This document shows positions 1-7,000 of a stretch of 7,597 bases of DNA, piece after piece (within the stretch, counting starts at the first letter, position 1; each line of letters opens with the position of its first letter). Made by a program: the position numbers and the translations under genes. Source of the stretch: Bacillota bacterium (GTDB lineage: Bacteria; Bacillota; Clostridia; Christensenellales; UMGS416); the NCBI GenBank assembly GCA_023428265.1, contig JAEYYW010000140.1, positions 1 to 7,597 of the forward strand, given 5' to 3'. Under the pieces are notes generated by a model. It was not told the DNA's origin. It saw only the letters and a list, made by a program, of their open reading frames with translations, and ran no database searches.

Positions 1-1393
1 CAATATACTCGTTGCAGCCTTCGCCGGTCGTTTTCTTAAAGAGCCGGGAGAGATAGTTGGGAGTGATATACAGATATGCGGCGATGTCTGTCACCGAAAG
101 GGCGTCTGCCAGGTGCTCGCTGATGTAGCGCTTCGCCTTGTTGACGGTTTCATACACCTTCTGATCCTCGCCGCCGTCAAGCAGCTTCTGCAGAAACAAC
201 CTTACCGTTTCCAACTGCCCGGGGCCCTTCAGGTTCATCAGGCTGTTGATCAGCGCGTTGAGCTGATCGTCCGCAAACTTGTTGGAGCGGCAGAGGAACT
301 CATAATAAACCGATGAAGCCAGCTCATAGCAGCACCGGCGAATGGCCGAGTCAGACAGGTTGTAGCAGGTCACTGCCTGGCAGAAGCGCTCATAGAAACC
401 GAGGGCTTTATCCGGCTCGCCGATATGGGCGCAAATGGCACTCTTCAGGTCTGAGAGGATGGTCTGCACATGGGTGTCGCTGATCTTGTTGTATTTGGTC
501 TGGATGATGCCGTCATATTCACCGGTTTCGTATTCCAGAAGGTTCACGGCGTCGCTGTATGAAATGCCAAGATGCTGCAAGCCGGCAGCCGGGTTGCCGA
601 TGGCAATCCTGGGGGGCTGGTCATATTCATCCGCCAGAATTCCCTTGATCTCGTGCAGCCACTCCAGTATGCAGCCCTTCTGCTTGGCAGGGAAGAAAGC
701 GATCACGATGCGGCCGAAATCGTCCATAAAGGTAAGGCCCCGGTTCTGTGCGTCCACCAGGCCGATGCAGATGTTTTTGATCGTGAGAGCCGTGAAGTAA
801 TCCTCGGCCTTGCCGGTTTCCATATGCAGCGCCGGCAGGAGCACAGCCGCCTGCACGGTCTGCTGCGGGTTGTATCCGTATTTGAGGCAGAACTCTCCGA
901 TCTGGCAGTTTGCCGCGCGGTTGTGGGCCAGATCCTTTAAAAGGCCTTCAATATACATCTGCTCGGAAACGGCGTGGGCGCGCCGCTCGTTGATGTCTGA
1001 CAGCCTGCCGATCTTGTTCTTTTCAAGGTAGTCCACCTGGTTTCGAACCGACTCCATCAGCGCCTTTTCATCAATCGGCTTCAGAAAAAAATCATGCACC
1101 TTCAGCTGGATGCAGCGCCGCGCATATTCAAAATCATCGTAACCGGTCAGCACAAGAACCCGGATGTCCGGCACAAACTTCTTGGCGTTGTCGATCAGAT
1201 CAAGCCCGGACATCTCATCCATCCTGATGTCGGTGATGAGCACTTCCGGCTTTTGCACACGGATGATTTCCAGCGCCTCAAGCCCTGATTTGGCCACAAA
1301 CACGCTGCCGATCCCAATGGTCTCCCAGGGGATTGCCCTGCGCATCCCCAGGCGAATCATCTTTTCATCGTCCACAATCAGGGCTTTGTACAT
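1..1393 (-). CDS. YesN-like response regulator with AraC-type DNA-binding domain, 3' end cut by the window
   Basis: Cytoplasmic transcription regulator, presumed partner of the kinase encoded just upstream. 464 codons are visible and the frame is open to the window edge. Residues 1-120 form a receiver domain: acidic pair D8/D9, phospho-acceptor D55 (in VLITDIRM), T83, and K105-P106. Residues about 180-300 resemble the degenerate GGDEF-like middle domain of many YesN proteins (AIGNPAAG, then a SYSDAVNLLEYE stretch). Residues about 412-464 begin an AraC/XylS domain: the first helix-turn-helix is clear (LSVTDIAAYLYITPNYLSRLFKK), but the second, about 50 residues, lies outside the window. The ATG start is supported by a GGAGGAAG site 7 nt upstream, inside the kinase gene. 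Expected to activate the linked transporter operon when phosphorylated; the target is inferred. Confidence 0.95.
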   Translation of the reverse strand, partial: MYKALIVDDEKMIRLGMRRAIPWETIGIGSVFVAKSGLEALEIIRVQKPEVLITDIRMDEMSGLDLIDNAKKFVPDIRVLVLTGYDDFEYARRCIQLKVHDFFLKPIDEKALMESVRNQVDYLEKNKIGRLSDINERRAHAVSEQMYIEGLLKDLAHNRAANCQIGEFCLKYGYNPQQTVQAAVLLPALHMETGKAEDYFTALTIKNICIGLVDAQNRGLTFMDDFGRIVIAFFPAKQKGCILEWLHEIKGILADEYDQPPRIAIGNPAAGLQHLGISYSDAVNLLEYETGEYDGIIQTKYNKISDTHVQTILSDLKSAICAHIGEPDKALGFYERFCQAVTCYNLSDSAIRRCCYELASSVYYEFLCRSNKFADDQLNALINSLMNLKGPGQLETVRLFLQKLLDGGEDQKVYETVNKAKRYISEHLADALSVTDIAAYLYITPNYLSRLFKKTTGEGCNEYI

Positions 1394-3180
1394 ATCAGCA
1401 CTTCCTCCATGTTCCGGATCACACCACCGGGGAGGCGGATTGTCACAGTTACGCCGTTTGCTTCGTTTCTGGCATATCTCAGCCCATACTCTTTGCCAAA
1501 CAGGATTTCAATCCGTTTGTTCACGTTGCGGATCCCATAACCGAAATCCTTGTTGTATTCGGAGATGGAGTTGTTCATCCTGTCGATCTGTTCCTCCGTC
1601 ATGCCTGTGCCGTTGTCGGAAACCTGGATGAGCACATCCTCGCCGCTTCGGAATGCCCGGATGGCCAGCTCTCCGCGGCGGCCTTCCTTGATCTTGATTC
1701 CATGGTAAATGGAGTTTTCCACCAGAGGCTGCAGCGTGATTTTTGGGATCAGTATTTTTCTGCAGTCTTCCTCCACCTCAATGGTGCTGCACACGATGTT
1801 GTCATAACGGATGTTTTGTATGATGAGATAGTTTTCCACATGCTCGATCTCCTGCTCCAGGAAAATCACATCTTCTCCCTTGCTCAGGCAGATCCTGTAA
1901 TACTGCGCAAGCGCCTTCACAAACACGGAGATCTCCTCGCTGCCATCGGCGCTTGCCTGCCAATGGATGCAATCAAGAGCGTTATACAGGAAGTGCGGTT
2001 GTATCTGCGATTGCAGCGCGCTCAGGCGAAGCTGTTCATTCAGCTTTGAGTCCAGCCTGACCTGCTCCATCAATGTGTTGATCTTGTCCAGCATGAAGTT
2101 GAACCCATCTGCAAGCTTGATGAAGTCGATGCCCACTTTTTCCAGATTGATTCTGATGTCCAGCTTGCCCTGGGCCACGCTGTTCATCATCAGGACCACA
2201 TGGTCAAGAGGCTTGTAGGCTCTTTGGATGATCCTTTTACAGATGAGCTGGCCCAGATAGGTCACAACCACGCCGATGGCAAGCAGGAGCAAAAGCAGGA
2301 CAAGGCTGTCGCGATACATATCCATGAGCGGGATTCTGCTCACCAGGTAATAGTTCCATTTTCCGATCTTCCGATAGATATACAAATGGCTGTTGCGCCG
2401 GAAATTGCCGCTTGCGCTCTCAAACTCGTTGGCATAGGCAAATCTCTGCCCGATCAGCGACTGGTCGGAGCCGGAGATCACGCTGCCGGTGCTGTCAACC
2501 AGAATCAAGTCCGAGTTATATTTAAACGCTTTCTTGTCTGGCGCCAGCCTTTGAAAAAGGCTGCCGTCAAAGATCATCACCAGCACGCCGTTTTCGTGGA
2601 TCATGTTGGAAATGGAATAGACGGGGAAGTATACGTTGAGCAGCTTGTGCCCGCCGCCCATATAGGTGTCGTTATAGCTCATCCGCAAGGTGCCCGTTTC
2701 GCGGCAGAACAGGCACTCGGCATAGTCCTTGGTATACTTCTGCATGAAGTTCGTGGATATTTTGCTTAGTGCCCCTTTGTATTGCACATCGTCAAACCGG
2801 CTGCTAACCACAGCGATGAACATCAGATCTGAATACATGTTTTGCGCGTTTTGAAATGTGTTTTTTGTGTTTGTCACCAAATCGAAATAGCGGGGGTCTG
2901 TTGGCCCGTCGCTTTTCAGATACTCCTGGATGGCGTCGTCTATGGTCAGGGCTTCCACAAGCTCCTTGTAACTGTCCAACGCGGAGGCTTCATTCACGGC
3001 GATGGAGTATAGCTGGTCTCCAGCGATGCTGTTTGACTGATTGATGTAGGAGGAAATAAAGAAGGTGGAAAAGACCGCCAGCATGATGATCGAGATCGCA
3101 AAGGCCAGGGCTTTCACAACGAAATAAATCTTGCGATCCAAGCTCCAGTTGAGGAACTTCTCTTTCATCTTGCTGATCAC
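1378..3180 (-). CDS. YesM-like membrane sensor histidine kinase
   Basis: Sensor kinase of the His_kinase (LytS/YesM) type, expected to phosphorylate the regulator encoded next. Numbering from the GTG at 3180 (600 aa): membrane segment about 18-42; extracytoplasmic sensor region about 45-290 (dCache-like by position and length, not proven); second membrane segment about 292-312; HAMP linker about 313-371. The H-box has H396 in QIQPHFLYNALD. The N-box has N489 in LQPLVENSIYHG. The ATP-binding G1 box is DNGTG (D523 on), and the G2 region is GYGIRNVNKRIEILFG. All catalytic motifs look intact. Start choice is uncertain: the GTG at 3180 has AGGTGG 4 nt upstream; an ATG at 3168 is also possible (that site would then be 16 nt away). 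A longer reading from GTG 3222 lacks a ribosome site and begins inside an inverted repeat. The gene lies 144 nt after the second permease and overlaps the regulator by 16 nt. Confidence 0.95.
   Translation of the reverse strand: MISKMKEKFLNWSLDRKIYFVVKALAFAISIIMLAVFSTFFISSYINQSNSIAGDQLYSIAVNEASALDSYKELVEALTIDDAIQEYLKSDGPTDPRYFDLVTNTKNTFQNAQNMYSDLMFIAVVSSRFDDVQYKGALSKISTNFMQKYTKDYAECLFCRETGTLRMSYNDTYMGGGHKLLNVYFPVYSISNMIHENGVLVMIFDGSLFQRLAPDKKAFKYNSDLILVDSTGSVISGSDQSLIGQRFAYANEFESASGNFRRNSHLYIYRKIGKWNYYLVSRIPLMDMYRDSLVLLLLLLAIGVVVTYLGQLICKRIIQRAYKPLDHVVLMMNSVAQGKLDIRINLEKVGIDFIKLADGFNFMLDKINTLMEQVRLDSKLNEQLRLSALQSQIQPHFLYNALDCIHWQASADGSEEISVFVKALAQYYRICLSKGEDVIFLEQEIEHVENYLIIQNIRYDNIVCSTIEVEEDCRKILIPKITLQPLVENSIYHGIKIKEGRRGELAIRAFRSGEDVLIQVSDNGTGMTEEQIDRMNNSISEYNKDFGYGIRNVNKRIEILFGKEYGLRYARNEANGVTVTIRLPGGVIRNMEEVLICTKP
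1401..1408 (-). promoter_or_regulatory. Shine-Dalgarno of the response regulator, inside the kinase gene
   Basis: GGAGGAAG on the minus strand lies 7 nt before the regulator ATG at 1393. It sits within the last codons of the histidine kinase gene, whose stop (TGA) is at 1380-1378. The 16-nt overlap suggests translational coupling of kinase and regulator. Confidence 0.8.
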
Positions 3181-3212
3181 ATTTCCACCTTCGGCTCTGC
3201 TATGGAATAAAG

Positions 3213-3299
3213 CATGGCGCACTGGGACATATGTGAAAACTCATACAGGTTATATTTTAAACCTTTCTTTTCATATTTCCCAGTGTTTTTTGCGCCATG
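3213..3299. repeat. Long imperfect inverted repeat between permease and kinase genes
   Basis: The inner arms CACTGGGACATATG (3220-3233) and CATATTTCCCAGTG (3272-3285) match at 13 of 14 positions. They are flanked by outer arms CATGGCGC (3213-3220) and GCGCCATG (3292-3299). A run of six T (3286-3291) is bulged on one side only. Together they give a stem of about 21 pairs. The 38-nt loop holds a second small dyad, AGGTT (3247-3251) with AACCT (3260-3264). In the minus-strand mRNA this would fold 5' of the kinase ribosome site. It could be a processing or stabilising stem, an attenuator, or an operator. No clean U-tract follows it on the minus strand, so a plain terminator is less likely. Confidence 0.75.
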
Positions 3300-3324
3300 T
3301 TTTGCTTCCGCCCATCGTGGTTGC

Positions 3325-4173
3325 TCAACCCTTGACCGCTCCAGCCATCAAGCCCTTGACCAGCTTGTCCTGCAGGACGATGAACAGCACAATCATGGGC
3401 AAAACCGTGAGCACCAGCACGGACATGATCATTGGAATGTCCAGTGAATGCTCGCCCTGAAACGCTGAGATAGCCAGCGGAAGCGTTTGGGCGATCTTTG
3501 ATTGCGTCAGCGTGTTGGCAAACGCAAACTCGTTCCAGATACTCACGCCGTTGTAGATGGCAAGCGTGGATAACCCGGCTTTTGACAGCGGCAGTATGAT
3601 GCTGAAGAAGTTGCGGTATTTACCGCAGCCGTCGATCTCCGCCGACTCCTCGATTTCCTTCGGAATGGATCTCATAAAGGTGGTCAGGATGTAGCAGGAA
3701 ATCGGGATGCCGAACGCAACGTTGGGCCCGATCAGCGCCCAGAGTGTGTCATATGTTTTCAGCTGGGTGCTCATCTTGAAGATCGGAATGAGTGTGATGT
3801 GAATCGGGATAGACATGCACGCCACAATCAGCCCGTAGAGGAACCCCCTGAGCTTGAACTCCATCCTGGACAGCGGGTATGCGGCGCAGGCCGTGATGAA
3901 CAGCAGAATCACCAAAGACACTGCAAGCACAATCACACTGTTCATGAAGTAATTCAGAAAACCCTTGGTCAGCACTTCAATGTAGTTGTTGAGATAGAGC
4001 TTGTCGGGCAGTTGGAAAATGCCCTTGCGGAGCATCTCAAACTGCTCCTTGAAGGAATTCAGCACCATGAACACAAAGGGAAGCAATGTGACAAACAACC
4101 ATACCGTCGCCAGGAGAATGGCGATTCCCCAGGCAAACCGGCTTCGGAAAGTCGATTGATTGAGTTTGATCAT
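3325..4173 (-). CDS. ABC sugar transporter permease, MalG/UgpE (CUT1) type
   Basis: Second integral-membrane subunit of the carbohydrate importer, 282 aa, the usual length for the family. About six membrane segments are visible, the first at about 15-38, with others near 78-98, 110-130, 142-165, 200-215 and 246-268. The cytoplasmic EAA loop that docks the ATPase is at about 175-196 (EESAEIDGCGKYRNFF, then ILPL). The ATG overlaps the upstream permease stop as ATGA (4173-4170), and GGAGAG-like sequence lies about 6 nt upstream of the start. The C-terminus ends in the family-typical LVKGLMAGAVKG. With the other permease it forms the translocation channel. No ATPase gene is linked. Confidence 0.96.
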   Translation of the reverse strand: MIKLNQSTFRSRFAWGIAILLATVWLFVTLLPFVFMVLNSFKEQFEMLRKGIFQLPDKLYLNNYIEVLTKGFLNYFMNSVIVLAVSLVILLFITACAAYPLSRMEFKLRGFLYGLIVACMSIPIHITLIPIFKMSTQLKTYDTLWALIGPNVAFGIPISCYILTTFMRSIPKEIEESAEIDGCGKYRNFFSIILPLSKAGLSTLAIYNGVSIWNEFAFANTLTQSKIAQTLPLAISAFQGEHSLDIPMIMSVLVLTVLPMIVLFIVLQDKLVKGLMAGAVKG

Positions 4174-5069
4174 AGCACACTCTCCCTGCTCCGCAACAGC
4201 CGCTGAAACACCAAGGCGATGGTGGTCACCAGGATAAACATACCTGCGGCAACCGTGGAGCCGTAGCCCATTTTGAAGTTTCGGAAGGACATTTTATACA
4301 TGTAGGTTGCCATCAGTTCCGTCGCGGTGCCGGGCCCGCCGCCTGTCATCACATAAATCAGGTCGAAGTATTTCAAAGACCCGATCAGGGAAAGGATGCA
4401 AGCGGCTGTGATGACCGGGCTCAGCAAGGGAAGTGCCACATGGCGGAAATACTGCCCGCGCGTGGCGCCGTCGATGATGGTGGCCTCATAAATTTCAGTG
4501 CTGATGTTGGAGTATCCGGCAAGGAAAAAGACCATGTAGAAAGGCGTATATTGCCAGGCGATTACGCCGATCACGGCGAAGAGCGCCTGCGGAGCCCGCC
4601 CAAGCAGATCGACATTCTTCCCGCCAAACCAACCGGAAATGGTGCTGACGATGCCGCCCGTGGTGGCAAGTGCATAGGAAAAGAGGAACCCGATGGCCAC
4701 CGACGACATCAAAAGCGGCACAAACCAGATCACCTTATACAGGTTTGCCCGCCGGCCGCTTGCATCCAGAAAGCTCGCCAGAGCAACGGCGATCGGGATC
4801 TGGATGGCAATGGAGCATACCATTAGCAGGATGTTGTTTTTGAATGCCGCCCAGAAGTCTGAGTCTGCTATCAGCGTGGCCCAGTTGTCCAGCCCAATGA
4901 ACACCTTTTTGGACGAGATGCCGTTCCATTTGTATAGGCTGATGTCAAAGGTTGAAATGATCGGGTAAACAATGAAGATGATCATAATGAGGATCACAGG
5001 CGCGAGAAATACCGTTGCCGCTGTGCGCACAGTCCTCTTCCTGAATTGACCAAGGGATTTTGTTTGCAC
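4170..5069 (-). CDS. ABC sugar transporter permease, MalF/UgpA (CUT1) type
   Basis: First membrane subunit of the importer, 299 aa. The first membrane segment is at about 17-40, and several more hydrophobic segments lie up to about 270-290. The EAA loop is at about 195-216 (EATIIDGATRGQYFRHVALPLL). The family-typical MTGGGPGTATELMATYMYK stretch is at about 241-259. The start is GTG at 5069, chosen because GGAGG lies 8 nt upstream and no better ATG exists nearby. It follows the binding-protein gene after 138 nt containing a stem-loop, and its stop overlaps the start of the next permease by 4 nt, implying coupled synthesis of equal amounts of both permeases. Confidence 0.96.
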   Translation of the reverse strand: MQTKSLGQFRKRTVRTAATVFLAPVILIMIIFIVYPIISTFDISLYKWNGISSKKVFIGLDNWATLIADSDFWAAFKNNILLMVCSIAIQIPIAVALASFLDASGRRANLYKVIWFVPLLMSSVAIGFLFSYALATTGGIVSTISGWFGGKNVDLLGRAPQALFAVIGVIAWQYTPFYMVFFLAGYSNISTEIYEATIIDGATRGQYFRHVALPLLSPVITAACILSLIGSLKYFDLIYVMTGGGPGTATELMATYMYKMSFRNFKMGYGSTVAAGMFILVTTIALVFQRLLRSRESVL

Positions 5070-5130
5070 CGGTAGCCCCTCCGATCGAATGATATGATTT
5101 GTGCCTTTCCGGCCCGTTTATAATGGAAGG

Positions 5131-5175
5131 AGGAAGCCCGTAGAAAGCAGTCTCCTGATTTGCTGCGGGCTTCCT
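5131..5175 (-). repeat. Intercistronic stem-loop after the binding-protein gene
   Basis: A perfect 10-bp dyad: AGGAAGCCCG (5131-5140) and CGGGCTTCCT (5166-5175), with a 25-nt loop. The pairing may extend a few more bases inward with a G-U pair and a mismatch. It begins 33 nt after the binding-protein stop. No good U-run follows on the minus strand, so it looks more like an mRNA 3'-end stabiliser or leaky terminator than a full terminator. Such structures commonly let the binding protein be made in excess over the permeases; that role here is inferred. Confidence 0.7.
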
Positions 5176-5207
5176 GATGGCATGAGGATGCTTGGTGGAT
5201 CCTTGGG

Positions 5208-6626
5208 TTACTTCTGATCTTTCAGGTAGGCCTGCATCGCGTCGTTGAGCTCCTTGTTGGCTTCTGCGGGAGTCTTGGTCAGACCGAAGATCTCCTGGCA
5301 GGTGCTCTTGTGGACCTCGCCGACTTCCGGAGGCATATACTGGTCATACCACAGCTGCACATTGCTGGCGTTGGAGAAGTTCTTCCACAACTCCTGCATG
5401 CAGGGGTCCTGAATGGTGTCGCCCATGCCCTCGATGGAGGGGATGGTGCCGGCTTCGAGCTGCTCCTTGTTGTAGGTGTCGTCATTGTAGAACTGCGTGG
5501 CCAGTACGAAGCTGGCATTGAGCACGTCCTGGTCTTTGGTGTTGAAGGAGAAGGCGTTGCCGATCGAGGTGCCGACGACGATGCTCTGGTCAGCCTTGCT
5601 GCCGTCGAGCTTCGGGAAGGCAAAGAAACCGATGTTCTTTGTATACCACTCGGCATTGTCATTCTTCATGCTGGCGGCCTGCCAACCGCCGTGGAGCATC
5701 ATGCCCGCCTGCTCCTTATACATGAGCTGCCGGTCCTGACCATCGTCGGTGTTGAGGCTGTTGACGCCCTCTGGGAAGTAGCCGGCCTTCACCCATTTCT
5801 GGATGGTTTCCGCGGCATACTGGAAAGCGGGGGATTCGAAGGAGCCGGTGCCGGCAACCGCGGCGTTGAACTCATCCACACCGCTGTAACGAGCGACCAG
5901 ATACATGAAGTACATGGAGCCGGTCCACTTGTTCTGATTGGCCAGAGAGAAGGGGGTGTATCCGTTCGCTTTCAGCGTGTCGCACGCCTTCTCAAGCTCG
6001 GAGATTGTCTGCGGGATCTGGAGGTTCAGCTTCTGGAAGATTGTCTTGTTGTAGAAAATGCCGCTGCCGCCCAGGCCGCCGTAGGGGACTGCATAAATTT
6101 CGCCCTTGTAGGAGCTCTGCTCAATTGCAGCCTTCAGGAACTTGACCTTGTTGTACTTGTTCATGAGCTCGGTAATCGGCACCGCAAAGCCCGAGTTGAT
6201 ATACTCGTTCATCGGGCCGCCGCCCCAGTGGATATACATGTTGGGGCACTGGCCGGAGCTCATTGCCACAACCAGCTTCTGCTTGTAGGTATCGTTCTGG
6301 ATGTGGGTGGTCTCCACCTTGACATTGGGATAAGCTTTCATGAAGCGATCCACCGCGCCCTGCTGGATCTTGTTGGCGGGGTCTTCTGTGGCGATATCCC
6401 ACAATGTGATGGTGATTTGCTTATCCGTCACCTTCAGGGTATCGTCTGCCGGTGCAGCGGTCTTGTCCGGAGACGCCGGCGGCGCGGTGCTTTCCACCGG
6501 CTTATCGGTAGCAACCGGAGCGGTCGTGGGGTTGCTGGTTGCTGTGCCGCCGGTTGTGCACGCTGTTAGCGCAGCGCAAATGAGCAGTGCCACCATGAGA
6601 AGGGAAACGAGCTTTCTGTGCTTCAT
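5208..6626 (-). CDS. Extracellular sugar-binding lipoprotein of an ABC importer
   Basis: Solute-binding protein of the MalE-like family (SBP_bac_1/8 type), 472 aa, that captures a sugar outside the membrane and delivers it to the two permeases. The lipoprotein signal is clear: MKHRK, then a hydrophobic core, then lipobox LTAC with the lipidated cysteine at C23. Residues 24-62 are a T/S/A/P-rich spacer. The mature domain starts near 65 (QITITLWDIATEDP). Family-typical stretches are DTYKQKLVVAMSSG (112-125), YKGEIYAVPYGG (173-184) with GIFYNKTIFQKL (189-200), and KEQAGMMLHGGWQ (304-316). The ATG at 6626 has AGGAGG about 6 nt upstream; a TTG five codons earlier overlaps that site and is not used. 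The substrate cannot be read from the sequence; an oligosaccharide is likely from the CUT1-type partners. Confidence 0.96.
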   Translation of the reverse strand: MKHRKLVSLLMVALLICAALTACTTGGTATSNPTTAPVATDKPVESTAPPASPDKTAAPADDTLKVTDKQITITLWDIATEDPANKIQQGAVDRFMKAYPNVKVETTHIQNDTYKQKLVVAMSSGQCPNMYIHWGGGPMNEYINSGFAVPITELMNKYNKVKFLKAAIEQSSYKGEIYAVPYGGLGGSGIFYNKTIFQKLNLQIPQTISELEKACDTLKANGYTPFSLANQNKWTGSMYFMYLVARYSGVDEFNAAVAGTGSFESPAFQYAAETIQKWVKAGYFPEGVNSLNTDDGQDRQLMYKEQAGMMLHGGWQAASMKNDNAEWYTKNIGFFAFPKLDGSKADQSIVVGTSIGNAFSFNTKDQDVLNASFVLATQFYNDDTYNKEQLEAGTIPSIEGMGDTIQDPCMQELWKNFSNASNVQLWYDQYMPPEVGEVHKSTCQEIFGLTKTPAEANKELNDAMQAYLKDQK

Positions 6627-6714
6627 GATGTCCTCCTTCAAATATTAGTGAGATGCGCAGATAATAATAACATAATTACCATTTTGGAATAATGAAGAAA
6701 ACTGGCCAAATACT

Positions 6715-6742
6715 ATAATATTCTTACCTGTTTTTTAGGCAA
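6715..6742 (-). promoter_or_regulatory. Likely sigma-A promoter of the transporter/two-component operon
   Basis: On the minus strand, TTGCCT (6742-6737) is a -35 box matching 4 of 6 consensus bases. It is followed after 16 nt by TATTAT (6720-6715), matching 5 of 6 for a -10 box. Transcription would start near 6708, giving an A/T-rich leader of about 80 nt before the binding-protein ATG. A weaker alternative, TTCCAA with a 17-nt spacer to TATTAT, lies further downstream near 6662-6690. Assigned by eye. Confidence 0.5.
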
Positions 6743-6754
6743 GCCGAATAGCGA

Positions 6755-6779
6755 TTTGGGGTCAAAACATGGTTTGGGG
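6755..6779. repeat. Direct repeat upstream of the operon promoter, possible regulator site
   Basis: TTTGGGG occurs at 6755-6761 and again at 6773-6779, an 18-bp period. The two copies sit about 12 and 30 bp upstream of the proposed -35 box. AraC-type activators often bind two direct half-sites in this position, so this is a candidate binding site for the linked regulator. The repeat is only 7 bp and could be chance. Confidence 0.35.
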
Positions 6780-6791
6780 ATGCTGTTATGT

Positions 6792-6819
6792 AAATCCCTC
6801 AGCCATTGCCAAGGGATTT
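6792..6819 (-). terminator. Stem-loop just after the small cysteine-rich ORF, possible weak terminator
   Basis: A perfect 8-bp dyad, AAATCCCT (6792-6799) and AGGGATTT (6812-6819), with a 12-nt loop. It begins 6 nt after the stop of the small minus-strand ORF. The 3' arm on the minus strand ends in TTT but no further T-run follows, so termination would be weak. It lies upstream of the operon promoter and may separate the two transcripts. Confidence 0.4.
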
Positions 6820-6825
6820 GTGTAT

Positions 6826-6996
6826 TCACTTCTTGTCTGTTTTCGCCTGTGTGGAGAAGGCCTTGTCAATACCTTTGATCCGCGGGCATTTCGACATATC
6901 GTCGGTGTGGCAGAAACCGCAGAATTCGCATTTACGCCACGTCCTCACAGTAGATACCTTGATCCTGTCTGAGCCATCATATTCTATGCTCCTCAA
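6826..6996 (-). CDS. Small cysteine-rich protein, unknown function, possible zinc-binding
   Basis: I do not recognise this 56-aa product. Reading from the TTG at 6996, it has C23, C26, C29 and C37 plus H30, in the order RKCEFCGFCHTDDMSKCP. This could bind a metal such as zinc, but that is only inferred. The N-terminal half is polar (RSIEYDGSDRIKV) and the C-terminus lysine-rich (ending AKTDKK). There is no signal peptide or membrane segment. The start rests on GGAGGTGAT at 7009-7001, a near-perfect ribosome site whose GGAGG core is 8 nt from the TTG. The open frame extends further upstream to 7074 but without an equally good site. It is divergent from the small membrane protein gene to the right and upstream of the transporter operon, in the same direction. 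The stop is TGA at 6828-6826, and a stem-loop follows. Being short, it could still be spurious. Confidence 0.6.
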   Translation of the reverse strand: MRSIEYDGSDRIKVSTVRTWRKCEFCGFCHTDDMSKCPRIKGIDKAFSTQAKTDKK

Positions 6997-7000
6997 CGAT

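Noticed and set aside
1333..2049. 238-codon plus-strand open frame over the kinase gene
   Set aside because: It is the complement of the conserved H-box to G2 region of the kinase. No ribosome site or recognisable motif.
3181..3222. Upstream GTG start for the histidine kinase
   Set aside because: No Shine-Dalgarno precedes it, it lies inside the arm of the inverted repeat, and the added 14 residues do not fit the usual short basic N-terminus of YesM-like kinases.
3213..3299. Inverted repeat as the terminal repeats of an insertion sequence or MITE
   Set aside because: The arms are only 38 nt apart with no transposase and no clear flanking target duplication. A MITE-like dispersed repeat cannot be excluded without a genome search.
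5310..6569. 419-codon open frame on the plus strand opposite the binding-protein gene
   Set aside because: It is antisense to a gene with an unmistakable lipobox and family motifs. The product is low-complexity in V/L/G/H with no domain pattern, as expected from the mirror frame of a codon-biased gene.
6627..6641. Upstream TTG start for the binding protein
   Set aside because: The TTG overlaps the AGGAGG ribosome site. The ATG at 6626 has correct spacing and gives a standard lipoprotein signal peptide.
6642..6760. Catabolite-responsive (cre) operator near the operon promoter
   Set aside because: I looked for a TGWAANCGNTNWCA-like palindrome in the promoter and leader and found none with an acceptable match. 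The closest, around TGCGCA at 6654-6659, lacks the central spacing.
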